A stretch of DNA of 64,000 bases from Bog-257 sp963846715 (GTDB lineage Bacteria; Acidobacteriota; Terriglobia; Terriglobales; Acidobacteriaceae), in NCBI GenBank assembly GCA_963846715.1, contig CAWJXA010000002.1, forward strand, positions 496,001-560,000, written 5' to 3'. The translations under genes and the position numbers were made by a program. The notes beneath the pieces are model-generated. The model was not told where the DNA came from and ran no database searches. It saw nothing but the letters and a program-made list of their open reading frames with translations. Positions 8,976 through 17,516 of this stretch are shown here, in pieces (the first letter of the stretch is position 1; the number at the start of each line of letters is the position of its first letter).

Positions 8976-9727
8976 CATCGCAAGCGGCGGGAACGGCGGC
9001 CGCTGCCGGGCATGCTGCTGCACATCGACGGCAGCCGTCATCGCTGGTTCCAGGACGAGCGCTGGTACGACCTGATTGTAATTCTGGATGATGCGACGAG
9101 CGAGATCTACTATGCGCAACTGGTGGAGGAAGAATCGACAGCGACAGTGATGGCCGGGTTGCGGGAGGTGATCGAGCGCAAAGGGCTGTTCTGCGCCTTG
9201 TACAGCGATCGCGGCAGCCATTTCTGGCTGACGCCGAAGGTGGGCGGCAAGGTCGATCCCCATCGGCTGACGCAGGTGGGACGTGCCTTGCGCGAGTTGG
9301 GAGTGCAGATGATTCCGGCCTACTCGCCGCAGGCGCGGGGCCGTAGCGAGCGCAGCTTCGGCACCTGGCAGGGACGGTTGCCGCAGGAGCTGCGGTTGCA
9401 GGGGATCACGACGCTGGAGGAGGCCAACGGGTTTCTGCGGGAAGAATACATCGCCGAGTTCAATCGACCGCTTTCAGGTGGTGTCGGCCCAGCGCGGGAG
9501 CGCGTTTGCTGAGGTGTCCGCGCAGCAAGGATCTGGATCTGATCTTCGCGCTGCAGTTTGAGCGGACGGTGAACCGCGACAACACCGTCAGCTTCCAGAA
9601 CCTGCAGCTGCAGATTGAACGAGTGCACGTGGCGAGGGACGCTGGCCGGGTGCAAGGTCATGGTGCACCAGCACCTGGACGGAACCATCAGCCTCACCCA
9701 CGGGCCGCATCGGCTGGGACTGTTATA
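8976..9727 (+). pseudogene. Transposase fragment (integrase-core, ISNCY/IS1202-like)
   Basis: Catalytic portion of a DDE transposase lacking its N-terminal helix-turn-helix region. The retained motifs are HIDGSRHRW (first Asp), YSDRGSHFW (second Asp) and GRSERSFGTWQ (Glu). The frame is lost near 9500-9520, and the C-terminal part (SKDLDLIFALQFERTVNRD) continues in another frame before breaking again. It is inactive. The family assignment rests on the DDE motif spacing and resemblance to ISNCY-type integrase-core transposases. Confidence 0.8.
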
Positions 9728-9798
9728 ACGTCCAGGGTGTAGCGATCGCGGTCAACGCAAAACGCCGGCGGCCCAAAGCGCTGTGGAAAAGACGCGCC

Positions 9799-9829
9799 GT
9801 GGAAAAGTCCGAAAAAACGACTTTTCCAC
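9799..9829. repeat. Perfect 11-bp inverted repeat
   Basis: GTGGAAAAGTC (9799-9809) and GACTTTTCCAC (9819-9829) are separated by nine bases. A second, imperfect dyad follows at about 9838-9867. It lies between the decayed copy 1 gene and the end repeats. It may be a hairpin or a binding site of the element; the role is unknown. Confidence 0.6.
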
Positions 9830-9909
9830 CGCGCTTGGAAATCCCGCCAAGGGCGCGGGATTCCCACTTTCCCACAGCGACTCGACGGCTACTGGCTTTA
9901 TGAGGAAAG

Positions 9910-10050
9910 TCAAAAACTAAAACCGGACATTTCACTTGCTACAAAAAGCGGACATTTTAACTTGCTACGAACAGTGAATTGTGCGGGCGTGTCAGTAGCA
10001 CATGATATGTCCGGTTGAGATAGCAGGTGATCTGTCCGCTTTTCAGGCGG
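9910..10050. repeat. Insertion-sequence end region with subterminal repeats
   Basis: Two direct motifs, CCGGACATTTCACTTGCTAC and GCGGACATTTTAACTTGCTAC-like, at about 9924-9967 face two inverted versions (ATGTCCGGTTGAGATAGC and GGTGATCTGTCCGCTTTT) at about 10007-10045. The array looks like the abutting right end of copy 1 and left end of copy 2, with about 35 bases between them. Confidence 0.55.
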
Positions 10051-10065
10051 CGAGAGTGGGAGACC

Positions 10066-11000
10066 ATGGCAAACATGGACTCTTACTCGAAGGCCGCGAT
10101 GGAGCGGGCGATGAAAGTACAAGAAGTGATTTTGCGGGCTGCAGCCAGGAAGATCACCTGGTGGCAGGCCGCCGAGATTATCGGTATCAGCGACCGGCAG
10201 ATGCGGCGTTGGCACGAGCGGCTGGAAGCGTTTGGCTATGACGGATTGTTTGATCGACGGCGTGGCCGGCCCTCTCCCAAGCGAGTCCCTCTAGCGCTCG
10301 TCGAGCAGGTGTTGGGACTGTATCGAGATGACTATTTCGATCTGAACGTGCAGCATTTTCACGAGAAACTGCGCCAGGAGCACGGGATTCATCTGAGCTA
10401 CAGCTGGGTAAAACAAGTGCTGCAAGGGGCCGGGCTGGTAGCGCGGGGGCGCAAACGCGGCGTGCATCGCAAGCGGCGGGAACGGCGTCCCCTGCCGGGC
10501 ATGCTGTTGCACATTGACGGCAGCCGCCATCGCTGGTTCCAGGACGAGCGCTGGTACGACCTGATCGTGATTCTGGATGACGCCAGCAGCGAGATCTACT
10601 ATGCCCAACTGGTGGAGGAAGAATCGACAGCGACGGTGATGGCCGGGTTGCGAGAGGTGATCGAGCGCAAAGGCCTGTTCTGCGCCTTGTACAGCGATCG
10701 CGGCAGCCATTTCTGGCTCACGCCGAAGGTGGGCGGCAAGGTCGATCCCCATCGGCTGACGCAGGTGGGACGTGCCCTGCGCGAGTTGGGAGTGCAGATG
10801 ATTCCGGCCTACTCGCCGCAGGCGCGGGGCCGCAGCGAGCGCAGCTTTGGTACCTGGCAGGGACGGCTGCCGCAGGAGCTGCGGTTGCAAGGGGATCACT
10901 ACGCTGGAGGCGGCGAATGGGTTTCTGCGGGAACACTACATCGCCGCGTTCAATGAGCGCTTTCAGGTGACGTCGGCCCAGCGCGGCAACGCGCTGATGA
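10066..11000 (+). pseudogene. Transposase, copy 2 (frameshifted and 3'-truncated)
   Basis: A nearly full-length ISNCY/IS1202-like transposase starting MANMDSYSKAAMERAMKV. Its N-terminal helix-turn-helix reads ITWWQAAEIIGISDRQMRRW (residues about 30-49), followed by the DDE core with HIDGSRHRW, YSDRGSHFW and GRSERSFGTWQ. Relative to copy 1, one extra A near 10887 shifts the frame after QELRLQG; the correct continuation (ITTLEAANGFLREHYIAAFNERF) lies in the next frame. Similarity to copy 1 stops near 10995, so the C-terminus and right end are missing. It is not expected to be active. Confidence 0.82.
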
Positions 11001-11080
11001 TTTCGCTCTTCTTCCAGCAAAACTTGACTAGAGGGTACGCCTTAGTACGCCATCTTCATGCTTGATGCTTAGCATCCTGG

Positions 11081-11416
11081 TGCCAGAACGCAATCTTTCT
11101 TAACCCGATCGACGAAGATGGACCGACGCAACGCTTCGGATTTGCCTACGATACGCCCATCGAGCATGCCGAGTCTGGCGAGAACCGATTCCGCGTCTAT
11201 TGGAACCGACAGCCCGACGCGGTTTCTTATGATTTGTTGGCGTTCTCGAGTCCCAACCAATTCTTATCGCGAATCAGGCACCCGCTCGCGCGTCGGTTGC
11301 AGAAGCAATTCGCCACTGATTCGAAAGCCAGCCATGGCGCGGTAGAACGGCCAGCGGGCTCCGGTAATGGAGGTCCTTCGACTCCGGCGGCGAAGCGCCG
11401 CCTGCGCTCAGGATGA
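11081..11416 (+). pseudogene. C-terminal fragment of a DUF1990 protein
   Basis: The frame reads from about 11081 as CQNAIFLNPIDEDG, then QRFGFAYDTPIEHAESGENR, then AVSYDLLAFSSPNQFLSR and HPLARRLQKQFATDS. This is the pattern of the second half of DUF1990 proteins (GFAYGTL-HxExGEERF, YD-LAFSRPNH, R-LQ-RF). No start or N-terminal half is present; the fragment begins right after the truncated end of insertion-sequence copy 2. The last 25 or so residues come from an intergenic repeat. The parent gene was probably cut by the transposition or a later deletion. Confidence 0.65.
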
Positions 11417-11417
11417 C
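11362..11417. repeat. Dispersed intergenic repeat (CTTCGACTCCGG...CTCAGGATGACA type)
   Basis: A stretch GTCCTTCGACTCC, then a GC-rich hairpin GGCGGCGAAGCGCCGCC, then GCTCAGGATGACA. A related stretch (CCCTTCGGCTGGGCTCAGGG) occurs near 17205. This type of element recurs between genes in acidobacterial genomes. Confidence 0.5.
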
Positions 11418-11488
11418 AGACCAAGAAATGAACTCCGTCCGCAGCGCTCAGGCAACGCCGAAAAACGACAGTATGATATTCCCGGGCT

Positions 11489-11548
11489 GACAGCTGAGTG
11501 CTGACGGCTGAATGCTAAGCTAATTGCTAAAAGCTAACGGCTAAGGGC
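11489..11548. repeat. Short degenerate direct repeats before trpD
   Basis: About nine back-to-back variants of a 7-8-base unit (GCTGAGT, GCTGACG, GCTGAAT, GCTAAGC, GCTAACG, GCTAAGG). It is simple-sequence DNA directly upstream of the trpD start and may arise by slippage. No promoter was recognised in it. Confidence 0.6.
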
Positions 11549-11553
11549 TGCTC

Positions 11554-12597
11554 TTGCTCCTCGACGCGCTGCACAAGGTCGCCAACCACCGCACTTCCCT
11601 CACCCGCGAGGAAGCTCGCGCGGTCATGTCGGGGATTCTGCGTGGCGAGGCCACCGACGCCCAGATTGCGGCGCTGCTGGTCGCGCTGCACATGAAGGGC
11701 GAGACAGTCGAGGAGATCGTAGGCTTCGCGCAGGCCATCCGCGATGAAGCAACGCCGCTGAAGACGGAAGACGGCGAAGCGCTCGACCTGAGCGGCACCG
11801 AACGCGATGCCTTAGTTGACACCTGCGGGACGGGCGGCGACACCAGCGGTACGTTCAACATCTCGACCGCAACCGCACTCGTGATCGCGGGCGCCGGGGT
11901 GCGAGTTGCGAAGCACGGCAACCGCAGTATCAGCTCCAAGTGCGGCTCGGCTGACGTGATGGAAGCGCTCGGCGTCAACATCAACCTGCCGCCGACGCGC
12001 GTCGCTGCCTGCCTGCGTGAAACCGGCATTGCGTTTTTGTTTGCGCCTGCCATGCATGCCGCGATGAAGTATGTCCAGCCGGCCCGCCGTGAGTTGCGGT
12101 TGCGTACTGTCTTCAACCTGTTGGGACCACTGACGAATCCGGCGCGGGCTTCGGCACAGGTGGTCGGGGTTTACTCCTCCGAGCTGGTGGAAAAGCTGGC
12201 CGAGGCGTTGAGCGAACTGGGACTGCGCCGCGCGCTGGTAGTCCACGGACGGGATGGACTCGACGAGATTACCATCTCCGGCCCCAGCAAAGTCGCCGAA
12301 GTACGCAACGGTCAGGTGCACGTGTACGAAGTCACACCGGAGGATTTTGGCCTGCAACGGGCGCCGCTCGAAGCCATTGCGGGAGGCGATGCGCAGCAGA
12401 ACGCGGCCATCATCCGCGGGATTCTCGATGGCGAGCGCTCCTGCCGCCGCGATGTGGTTCTTGTGAATGCCGCCGCCGCGTTGGTCGCTGCGGGGCATGC
12501 CGATCACATTAGCGATGCCGTGCCGCTGGCTGCCTACGCGATTGATAGTGGTGCCGCGCGCGAGCGGTTGCAGTTGCTGGTGGAGTTCACAAAGTAG
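11554..12597 (+). CDS. trpD: Anthranilate phosphoribosyltransferase
   Basis: A 347-residue enzyme transferring the phosphoribosyl group of PRPP to anthranilate, second step of tryptophan synthesis. The PRPP-binding loop CGTGGD (with DTCGTGGDTSGTFNIST) is intact, as are KHGNRSISSKCGSADVMEALG, the anthranilate-site stretch, and RTVFNLLGPLTNPA. The length is normal. The frame has no ATG near the expected N-terminus; a TTG at 11554 starts the standard N-terminal helix (LLDALHKVANHRTSLTREEA). No other trp gene is adjacent. Confidence 0.95.
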   Translation: MLLDALHKVANHRTSLTREEARAVMSGILRGEATDAQIAALLVALHMKGETVEEIVGFAQAIRDEATPLKTEDGEALDLSGTERDALVDTCGTGGDTSGTFNISTATALVIAGAGVRVAKHGNRSISSKCGSADVMEALGVNINLPPTRVAACLRETGIAFLFAPAMHAAMKYVQPARRELRLRTVFNLLGPLTNPARASAQVVGVYSSELVEKLAEALSELGLRRALVVHGRDGLDEITISGPSKVAEVRNGQVHVYEVTPEDFGLQRAPLEAIAGGDAQQNAAIIRGILDGERSCRRDVVLVNAAAALVAAGHADHISDAVPLAAYAIDSGAARERLQLLVEFTK

Positions 12598-12650
12598 TGG
12601 ATTGTGGATAGTGGTCAAATCGCCCGGGCCAACTGCTGAGGGAGGAAACC

Positions 12651-13028
12651 ATGAAAGCTGCACGCTTGCTCATCTGGATCGGAAGCCTGCTCCTGCTCTT
12701 TGGAGCAATCCTGCACCTCTACGGATATACCTTCATAATGCCGCGAATCGCGGCCACCGACGCAGGCCCGGAGATCCGTAACGTATTCAAGGCACTGTGG
12801 TGGAGCATGTCCGTACCGGGGATCGTTCTCTGTCCGCTACTCATCTGGGTCAGCCGGTTGCCAAACGGTCGCGGGCTTGTACTGCTGTGTACGGTAATTC
12901 CCGCCGCGACAGGCCTGCTGTTGTTTTGTTTTCTGGGATGGTTTATCGGCTCAATCATTTTCAGCATCGCTACTCTGTTGCTGCTGGTAGGTGGCCTCAT
13001 GCTGCCCCGCGGGACCGCATCACAATAG
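12651..13028 (+). CDS. Small four-helix membrane protein of unknown function
   Basis: A 125-residue protein with four hydrophobic segments at about residues 6-26, 46-66, 74-94 and 96-115. Topology suggests an integral inner-membrane protein. No catalytic motif is visible and the family is not recognised. A good ribosome-binding site (GAGGGAGGAAACC) precedes ATG 12651. It sits 53 bases after trpD in the same direction and 28 bases before the aspartyl protease-like gene, so the three may be co-transcribed. Confidence 0.7.
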   Translation: MKAARLLIWIGSLLLLFGAILHLYGYTFIMPRIAATDAGPEIRNVFKALWWSMSVPGIVLCPLLIWVSRLPNGRGLVLLCTVIPAATGLLLFCFLGWFIGSIIFSIATLLLLVGGLMLPRGTASQ

Positions 13029-13056
13029 TGTGGAACTTGGAATCAAGAGTGATGTG

Positions 13057-14412
13057 ATGAGCCTTTTGATTTTATTGTTGGCGGTTTTGTTCTCGAACTT
13101 CGCCGGCGCACAGCAGACTCCAGGACGATTGCAGAAGACGAGTATCAGCTCGTCGGTGCAGCTTCCGCAACCCTCGACGTCGTCTGGCCTTGACGGGTTC
13201 ATCAAGAACTTCGATTACCCGCGGCTTGCAGATGCAGTCGATGCAATGCCGCCATCGGCAGACCGCGACTACTTCGCCGGCGTCCTGGCCAATCGGGCAG
13301 GACGAGTGCCTGAATCTATCGAACTGCTAACCAAGGTGCTTCCGCAGTTGGCGTCATCGCAGCCTGACCGTGCCGCCATAGCGCTGCAATCGCTGGCCGA
13401 TGACTACATCAAGAGCTACCGTTACAACGAAGCCATCCATGCCTACGAAGAGCTGCTTAACAAGTTCGCCTCACATCTTGCTCCGGCTGAGGAACAAAGC
13501 TCGGAAGACGACTATCACGCCGCACTCCTGCTGAAGAATGCGCCCCCACAGAATGTGTCGGGGGCGGCCAAGATAGACCTGCCCACTCAGCGTAATCCAG
13601 CATTGGACACGATCGAAACCAGTCTGACCGTCAACGGGGTGCAGCAGTCCTGGATTCTGGATACCGGCGCCAACTTCTCCACGGTCTCGGCCAGCTTTGC
13701 GGCGAAACTGGGAGTGAAGCTCTCGCAGGACGTCGCACAAACCCAGGGCCTTACCGGCGCAGAAAATAAGCTGCATGTAGCCCTGTTGCCCGAGTTAAAG
13801 CTAGGCGGCGCTAGGCTGCGCAATGTGGTATTGCTGGTGCTCGACGATAAGAACCTGGATGTAGCGACCGGCAAGAAAACGCACTACCAGATTAATGCCG
13901 TGCTTGGCTACCCGGTGCTGCAGGCACTGCAGCGTATCACCTTCACCAAGGATGGGCATTTTCTCGCCGGCCCCGATTCGCCCTCGGGAGAGAACGGCGC
14001 GCGGCTGTTCATGAACGATCTCACCCCACTTCTGGAGTGCAAAGTGGACAATCGGAGAATCCTGTTTTCTTTCGACACAGGCGCCAATGGAAGTCTCTTG
14101 TCTGATCGCTTCTATCGTGAGTTCCCTGGGGACTTCAAAGGTTTGAAGAAGAAGCACTATGCAACGTCGGGCGCCGGCGGAATGAAAGAGACGAAGGCCT
14201 ACTATTTGCCGGAGTTGCAGCTAACGGTGGGACAGGTGCAGACGCTGTTGCGCAAAGTGCCGGTCGTACCGGTGATGGGCACCGACCTGGACAAACTCTA
14301 TGGCAATCTCGGTCGCGACCTCGTCGATCCCTATCGGAGTTTTACCATCGATTTCGAGAGTATGCGGCTCTTGTTAAGGGAGAAACTTCCCGCTCCTGCT
14401 AAATCGAAATGA
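13057..14412 (+). CDS. Secreted retropepsin-like (clan AA) aspartyl protease with two DTG motifs
   Basis: A 451-residue protein with a signal peptide (MSLLILLLAVLFSNFAGA). An alpha-helical, TPR-like region spans about 40-160 (SIELLTKVLPQL, AIALQSLADDY, EAIHAYEELLNKF). Two retropepsin-like halves follow: ILDTGANFSTVSASFAAKLG near residues 205-225 and FSFDTGANGSLLSDRFY near 345-362. Each has the catalytic-type DTGA. ATG 13057 is chosen because it begins a clean signal peptide; the longer frame upstream is unlikely. The family is common in Acidobacteria and Bacteroidetes as periplasmic or secreted proteins. Substrates are unknown. Confidence 0.75.
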   Translation: MSLLILLLAVLFSNFAGAQQTPGRLQKTSISSSVQLPQPSTSSGLDGFIKNFDYPRLADAVDAMPPSADRDYFAGVLANRAGRVPESIELLTKVLPQLASSQPDRAAIALQSLADDYIKSYRYNEAIHAYEELLNKFASHLAPAEEQSSEDDYHAALLLKNAPPQNVSGAAKIDLPTQRNPALDTIETSLTVNGVQQSWILDTGANFSTVSASFAAKLGVKLSQDVAQTQGLTGAENKLHVALLPELKLGGARLRNVVLLVLDDKNLDVATGKKTHYQINAVLGYPVLQALQRITFTKDGHFLAGPDSPSGENGARLFMNDLTPLLECKVDNRRILFSFDTGANGSLLSDRFYREFPGDFKGLKKKHYATSGAGGMKETKAYYLPELQLTVGQVQTLLRKVPVVPVMGTDLDKLYGNLGRDLVDPYRSFTIDFESMRLLLREKLPAPAKSK

Positions 14413-14427
14413 CGCTATCGCATTCCA

Positions 14428-15544
14428 CTAATGCTGCGGCTGGTTCTGATCGGGCGGGTACTGGGTTCCGGTGCCGCCCAGTCCTGTGCTATTAGGTTGC
14501 TGCCCGAACGTACTCTGCTGCTGTTGTCCAAATCCAGTTTGCTGCTGACCAAACCCGGGCTGCTGGCCGTTTATCTGTCCCGCCGGAGTTCCGACTTGGG
14601 CTCCGCCGAGAACTAGTGGCTGGTACGGACCGCGCAGCAAGACGTTTTGCCCGGTCCGACATTGGGTCGTAGATGAACTGCCACTCGTTGTATTTCTTCT
14701 TCTTATTGTAGATACGGATGGTTGGATCTTTACTCAGGCTGGCCACACCGACGATGGCTCCGCCGCCGAGTGATCTGATTCCACCTGCCGCCGCATTTTG
14801 CCCGAAAATACTGCTGCCGCCCTGCGCGCCCGGAGCGCCGGTCTGTCCGTTCGCGCTGTTGGCGAAGGGGCTGATCCCTTGACTGTTGCCCGGCTGCGCG
14901 CTACCGCCTCCGAAGTTACCTCCACTGCCGTCCGAATTGGGGCCGTTCGCATATTGCGCAGGCTGGACCGGAGTTCCTGCCGAGGTGCTACCGCTGCCAT
15001 CGGTGCTGGGACCATTGATGTAGGTCACGGAGCCAGCCGTGCTTCCCGCAAAAGGGCTGCTGCTGCCGTTGGAATTAGGACCATTCACGAAGGCGCTGCT
15101 GCTCGGAGTGTTAAAAAGAGTACTGCCCGCCTGTCCTTGCGCACCCAGCGCGGCCGCTGGCGTGCCGGGACCGTTCGGATTGGTTAAGGCCTGGATGTCG
15201 CCGTAGTGCAACAGCGTCCACTTACCATCCTTGGACAGCGGGTCCTTGTAACGCCGGCGCAAGAAGCGAATCTGGTTGGTATTGTCGAGCTGCTCAAGAG
15301 TGGTGGGATACCTGCCGAACTTCTTGTAGAACTTTTTGATGGCGCGAGCGTACTCGGTGCCGCGATGGATCATTTCCTCTTCGCGATCGCGCTTCATCTG
15401 CTGCACGATGCGGGGAGCTTCGATAGTGGCCGTGATGATCATCACCGCCATCATCAGCAGAATAGCCAGCAGCAGATAGCCGCCGTCGCGCTGATGACGG
15501 CGGGGACCGGTTTTCGTCGCACGAATTGTGCTGGCCTGAGTCAT
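14428..15544 (-). pseudogene. Pseudopilin-like protein with low-complexity tail, frameshifted
   Basis: The N-terminus has one hydrophobic helix (GGYLLLAILLMMAVMIITAT) followed by a GspG-like helix (EYARAIKKFYKKFGRYPTTLEQL), as in type II secretion or type IV pilus pseudopilins. The usual Phe+1/Glu+5 pattern is not kept. Residues about 120-250 are Gly/Ser/Asn/Pro-rich with repeats like NGPNSDGSG. After EWQFIYDPMSDR (about 14655) the correct continuation (LLRGPYQPLVLGGAQVG and a Gln-rich FGQQQ tail) lies in another frame ending at 14428. A one-base change near 14644-14655, in runs of T and C, would restore it, so this is either an assembly indel or recent decay. Confidence 0.7.
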
Positions 15545-15554
15545 GCAATCGGCA

Positions 15555-15701
15555 TTATGCCCTTGTTGTATAGACGTGGCAGCGGTGGTTGGGTTGCGCT
15601 AAATGACCTCCGCAGCCGTAGTTTAGTTCTTCCCCGGCAAGCTCGACCGCGTTGCGATAGGCGATTACGCGTCGCTTTGCTTCGCTGAGTAGTACGGCCA
15701 C
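15555..15701 (-). CDS. Possible 48-residue small protein
   Basis: A GTG start at 15701 is preceded at a good distance by GGGAGGGG and opens a 48-codon frame beginning MAVLLSEAKRRVIAYRNAVE, followed by a Cys/His-containing end (NYGCGG, HRCHVY). The first half would form an amphipathic helix. It lies between the TOBE gene and the pseudopilin-like gene, all on the minus strand. No family is recognised. It could be a chance frame. Confidence 0.3.
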   Translation of the reverse strand: MAVLLSEAKRRVIAYRNAVELAGEELNYGCGGHLAQPNHRCHVYTTRA

Positions 15702-15736
15702 CTCAGCAAAATCCCCTCCCTGAGGCAGGCTGGTTG

Positions 15737-15943
15737 TCAGTCTTTCTGCAGCATGACCTCAGTTGACTTAATCACGACCTTCACGGCATCCCCCTTCTTG
15801 AGTGCCATCTCCTCCGCGCTCCGCCTGGTGATCACGCTTTCGATGAGGTTGTCGCCCACTCGCACTCCGACATGAGCCATCACACCGCCGAGCTGAATCT
15901 CCTCGACGGTTCCCTTAAGTTGATTACGAGCAGAAAGTGTCAT
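15737..15943 (-). CDS. Mop-type TOBE domain molybdate/oxyanion-binding protein
   Basis: A 68-residue single TOBE (Mop) domain reading SARNQLKGTVEEIQLGGVMA, then ITRRSAEEMALKKGDAVKVV, then IKSTEVML. This is the classic molbindin pattern, which binds molybdate or tungstate at subunit interfaces in oligomers. The length equals a one-domain molbindin. It probably stores or buffers oxyanions in the cytoplasm. No molybdate transporter gene is adjacent. Confidence 0.85.
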   Translation of the reverse strand: MTLSARNQLKGTVEEIQLGGVMAHVGVRVGDNLIESVITRRSAEEMALKKGDAVKVVIKSTEVMLQKD

Positions 15944-16001
15944 GGCACAAGATTAATTCAAACGGTGCAACTACGGAAAGCGCCGCTGCATAACGATCGC
16001 C

Positions 16002-16979
16002 TCATCCTCGCGGGTTGGGATTTGCCTTATGCCACTCCCACGCGCTTTGAACGATGCTCTCGATATCCGAATGTTGTGGGTTCCATCCCAGGACCTGCCG
16101 TATCTTCTCGGAACTGGCCACTAGTACCGCCGGGTCACCCGGTCGTCTTGGCGATTCCATTACTGCGATCTCGCGACCGGTGACCTTTCGTGCCACCTCG
16201 ATGATTTCGCGGACACTGAATCCGCTACCGCAGCCCAGGTTGCAAATCAGTCGAGAGTGCTGCTCCAAGCCATCGAGTGCCAGCAAATGCGCCGTCGCCA
16301 AATCGTCAATGTGTATGTAGTCGCGAATGCAGGTGCCATCTTTGGTCGGGTAGTCGGTACCGTAAATCGAAATCGACGGCCGTTGCCCGAGCGCCACCTG
16401 CAGCACCAGCGGAATCAGGTGCGTCTCCGGGCTGTGCGCTTCCCCCCGCTCCGGCGTTGCTCCCGCCGCGTTGAAGTAGCGCAGGCTGGCGTAGCGCAAT
16501 CCGTGAGCGCTGTGAAACCAGCCGAGCATGCGTTCCACGATCAGCTTCGATTCGCCATAGGCGTTGGTGGGATCGAGCGGATCGTCTTCCATGATCGGAA
16601 TGCGGCGCGGCTCTCCATAGACCGCAGCAGTAGACGAGAAAACGAATCGTGGAACCTGGTACTTCAGAACGGTACGCAGCAGGCCGAGCGTCTTGGCGGA
16701 GTTGTTGTCGAAATACTTCTCCGGTTGCTGCATCGACTCGCCGGCTTCAATGAATGCCGCGAAGTGCATCACCGCATTGAAGCGCCCCATCTTGAAGACG
16801 TGTTCGACGCTCTCCTGGTCGCCCGTGTCCGCCTGAACGAACTCGGCTTTCGACGGAACCGCTTGCCGCCTGCCTTTGCTTAGATTGTCCAGCACGGTCA
16901 CGGCGTGCCCAACCCGCAGAAGGCGGTCGGCTACTACGCTTCCAATGTATCCAGCCCCGCCCGTGACCAGAACCCGCAT
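16002..16979 (-). CDS. galE: UDP-glucose 4-epimerase
   Basis: A 325-residue extended short-chain dehydrogenase interconverting UDP-glucose and UDP-galactose. The NAD-binding motif GGAGYIGS lies at the N-terminus. SSTAAVYGEP holds the catalytic Ser/Thr, NAYGESKLIVE the Tyr-x3-Lys pair, and RYFNAAGA and IRDYIHIDDLA are GalE hallmarks. ATG 16979 is preceded by GGAGG at ideal spacing; the longer TTG start at 16997 falls inside that ribosome-binding site. It is divergent from the exopolysaccharide locus, for which it could supply UDP-galactose. Confidence 0.93.
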   Translation of the reverse strand: MRVLVTGGAGYIGSVVADRLLRVGHAVTVLDNLSKGRRQAVPSKAEFVQADTGDQESVEHVFKMGRFNAVMHFAAFIEAGESMQQPEKYFDNNSAKTLGLLRTVLKYQVPRFVFSSTAAVYGEPRRIPIMEDDPLDPTNAYGESKLIVERMLGWFHSAHGLRYASLRYFNAAGATPERGEAHSPETHLIPLVLQVALGQRPSISIYGTDYPTKDGTCIRDYIHIDDLATAHLLALDGLEQHSRLICNLGCGSGFSVREIIEVARKVTGREIAVMESPRRPGDPAVLVASSEKIRQVLGWNPQHSDIESIVQSAWEWHKANPNPRG

Positions 16980-17376
16980 CCGCTGGGCCTCCTTCAAGAT
17001 AGATCGACAAATTCAGCGTCGATTGTAATGCTTAGTAGCGTCTCAGTTTCAGTTGTGGGAAGACGACTTGAGGTAGTGCGGGCCCTCAGGCCCGCGTCCG
17101 AAGCGCTAGTAGAATTCGAGCGCCTTGCAGGCGCGGCACAAACCCGCTTCCCTGCCCGCCCCTATCGCGGCCAGCCTCGGAGAGAGCTACGTTGACGCGG
17201 ACCCTTCGGCTGGGCTCAGGGCAGGCTCTGAAGGTCCGCTCTACCGGAATTCACCAATCAGAATTCACACTCAGACACTACCTAATGCTTCGCTCTACCG
17301 GACCAGTGCCGGAACTCTTACGGAGGTCTATGGAACTCTTTTGATTTCTTCGGCGAGAACGTCTGGAGTTACTGTT
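16980..17376. other. Intergenic region with GC-rich repeats
   Basis: Holds palindromic and repeat-like stretches, such as GCGGGCCCTCAGGCCCGC near 17078-17095 and CTTCGGCTGGGCTCAGGG near 17205. No coding region is supported. It separates galE from the regulatory region of the exopolysaccharide locus. Confidence 0.5.
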
Positions 17377-17415
17377 TGTCTAACTATTGGACATTGACTG
17401 TTCATTTCTTAGACA
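17377..17415 (+). promoter_or_regulatory. Candidate activator-binding site upstream of the sigma-54 promoter
   Basis: TGTC-N9-GACA at 17377-17393 and a longer dyad TGTCTAA (17377-17383) / TTAGACA (17409-17415) lie about 90-125 bases upstream of the -24/-12 element. This is where NtrC-family activators usually bind. The binding protein is inferred, possibly the activator encoded at 35252. Confidence 0.4.
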
Positions 17416-17500
17416 GAAGCCTACTCGCCTCTCCACGAGAAACTAACTTAATTCATTGAAGACTCTAACCTTATCATTCTCACCCCGAGAGATAATTCCG

Positions 17501-17516
17501 TGGCAGAGTAATTGCA
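17501..17516 (+). promoter_or_regulatory. Sigma-54 (RpoN) -24/-12 promoter
   Basis: TGGCAGAGTAATTGCA matches the sigma-54 consensus TGGCAC-N5-TTGCA closely. The GG and GC dinucleotides are separated by exactly ten bases. It faces the exopolysaccharide operon; transcription would start near 17528. Confidence 0.7.

Larger units (their letters stand above)
8937..9967 (+). mobile_element. Decayed insertion sequence, copy 1 (internal deletion)
   Basis: Remnant of the same element as the copy at about 9910-10998. A short stretch (GTGAATTGTGCGG) also found at about 9975 before copy 2 runs directly into the middle of the transposase gene at about 8976, so roughly 500 bases of the 5' half appear deleted. 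Nucleotide identity with copy 2 is very high across 8976-9500. Beyond the coding part the right end holds motifs of the type CGGACATTT-N-CTTGCTAC at 9915-9967. The exact borders are uncertain because no target duplication could be recognised. Confidence 0.6.

Noticed and set aside
16980..16997. Upstream TTG start for galE
   Set aside because: It overlaps the GGAGG ribosome-binding site that serves ATG 16979.
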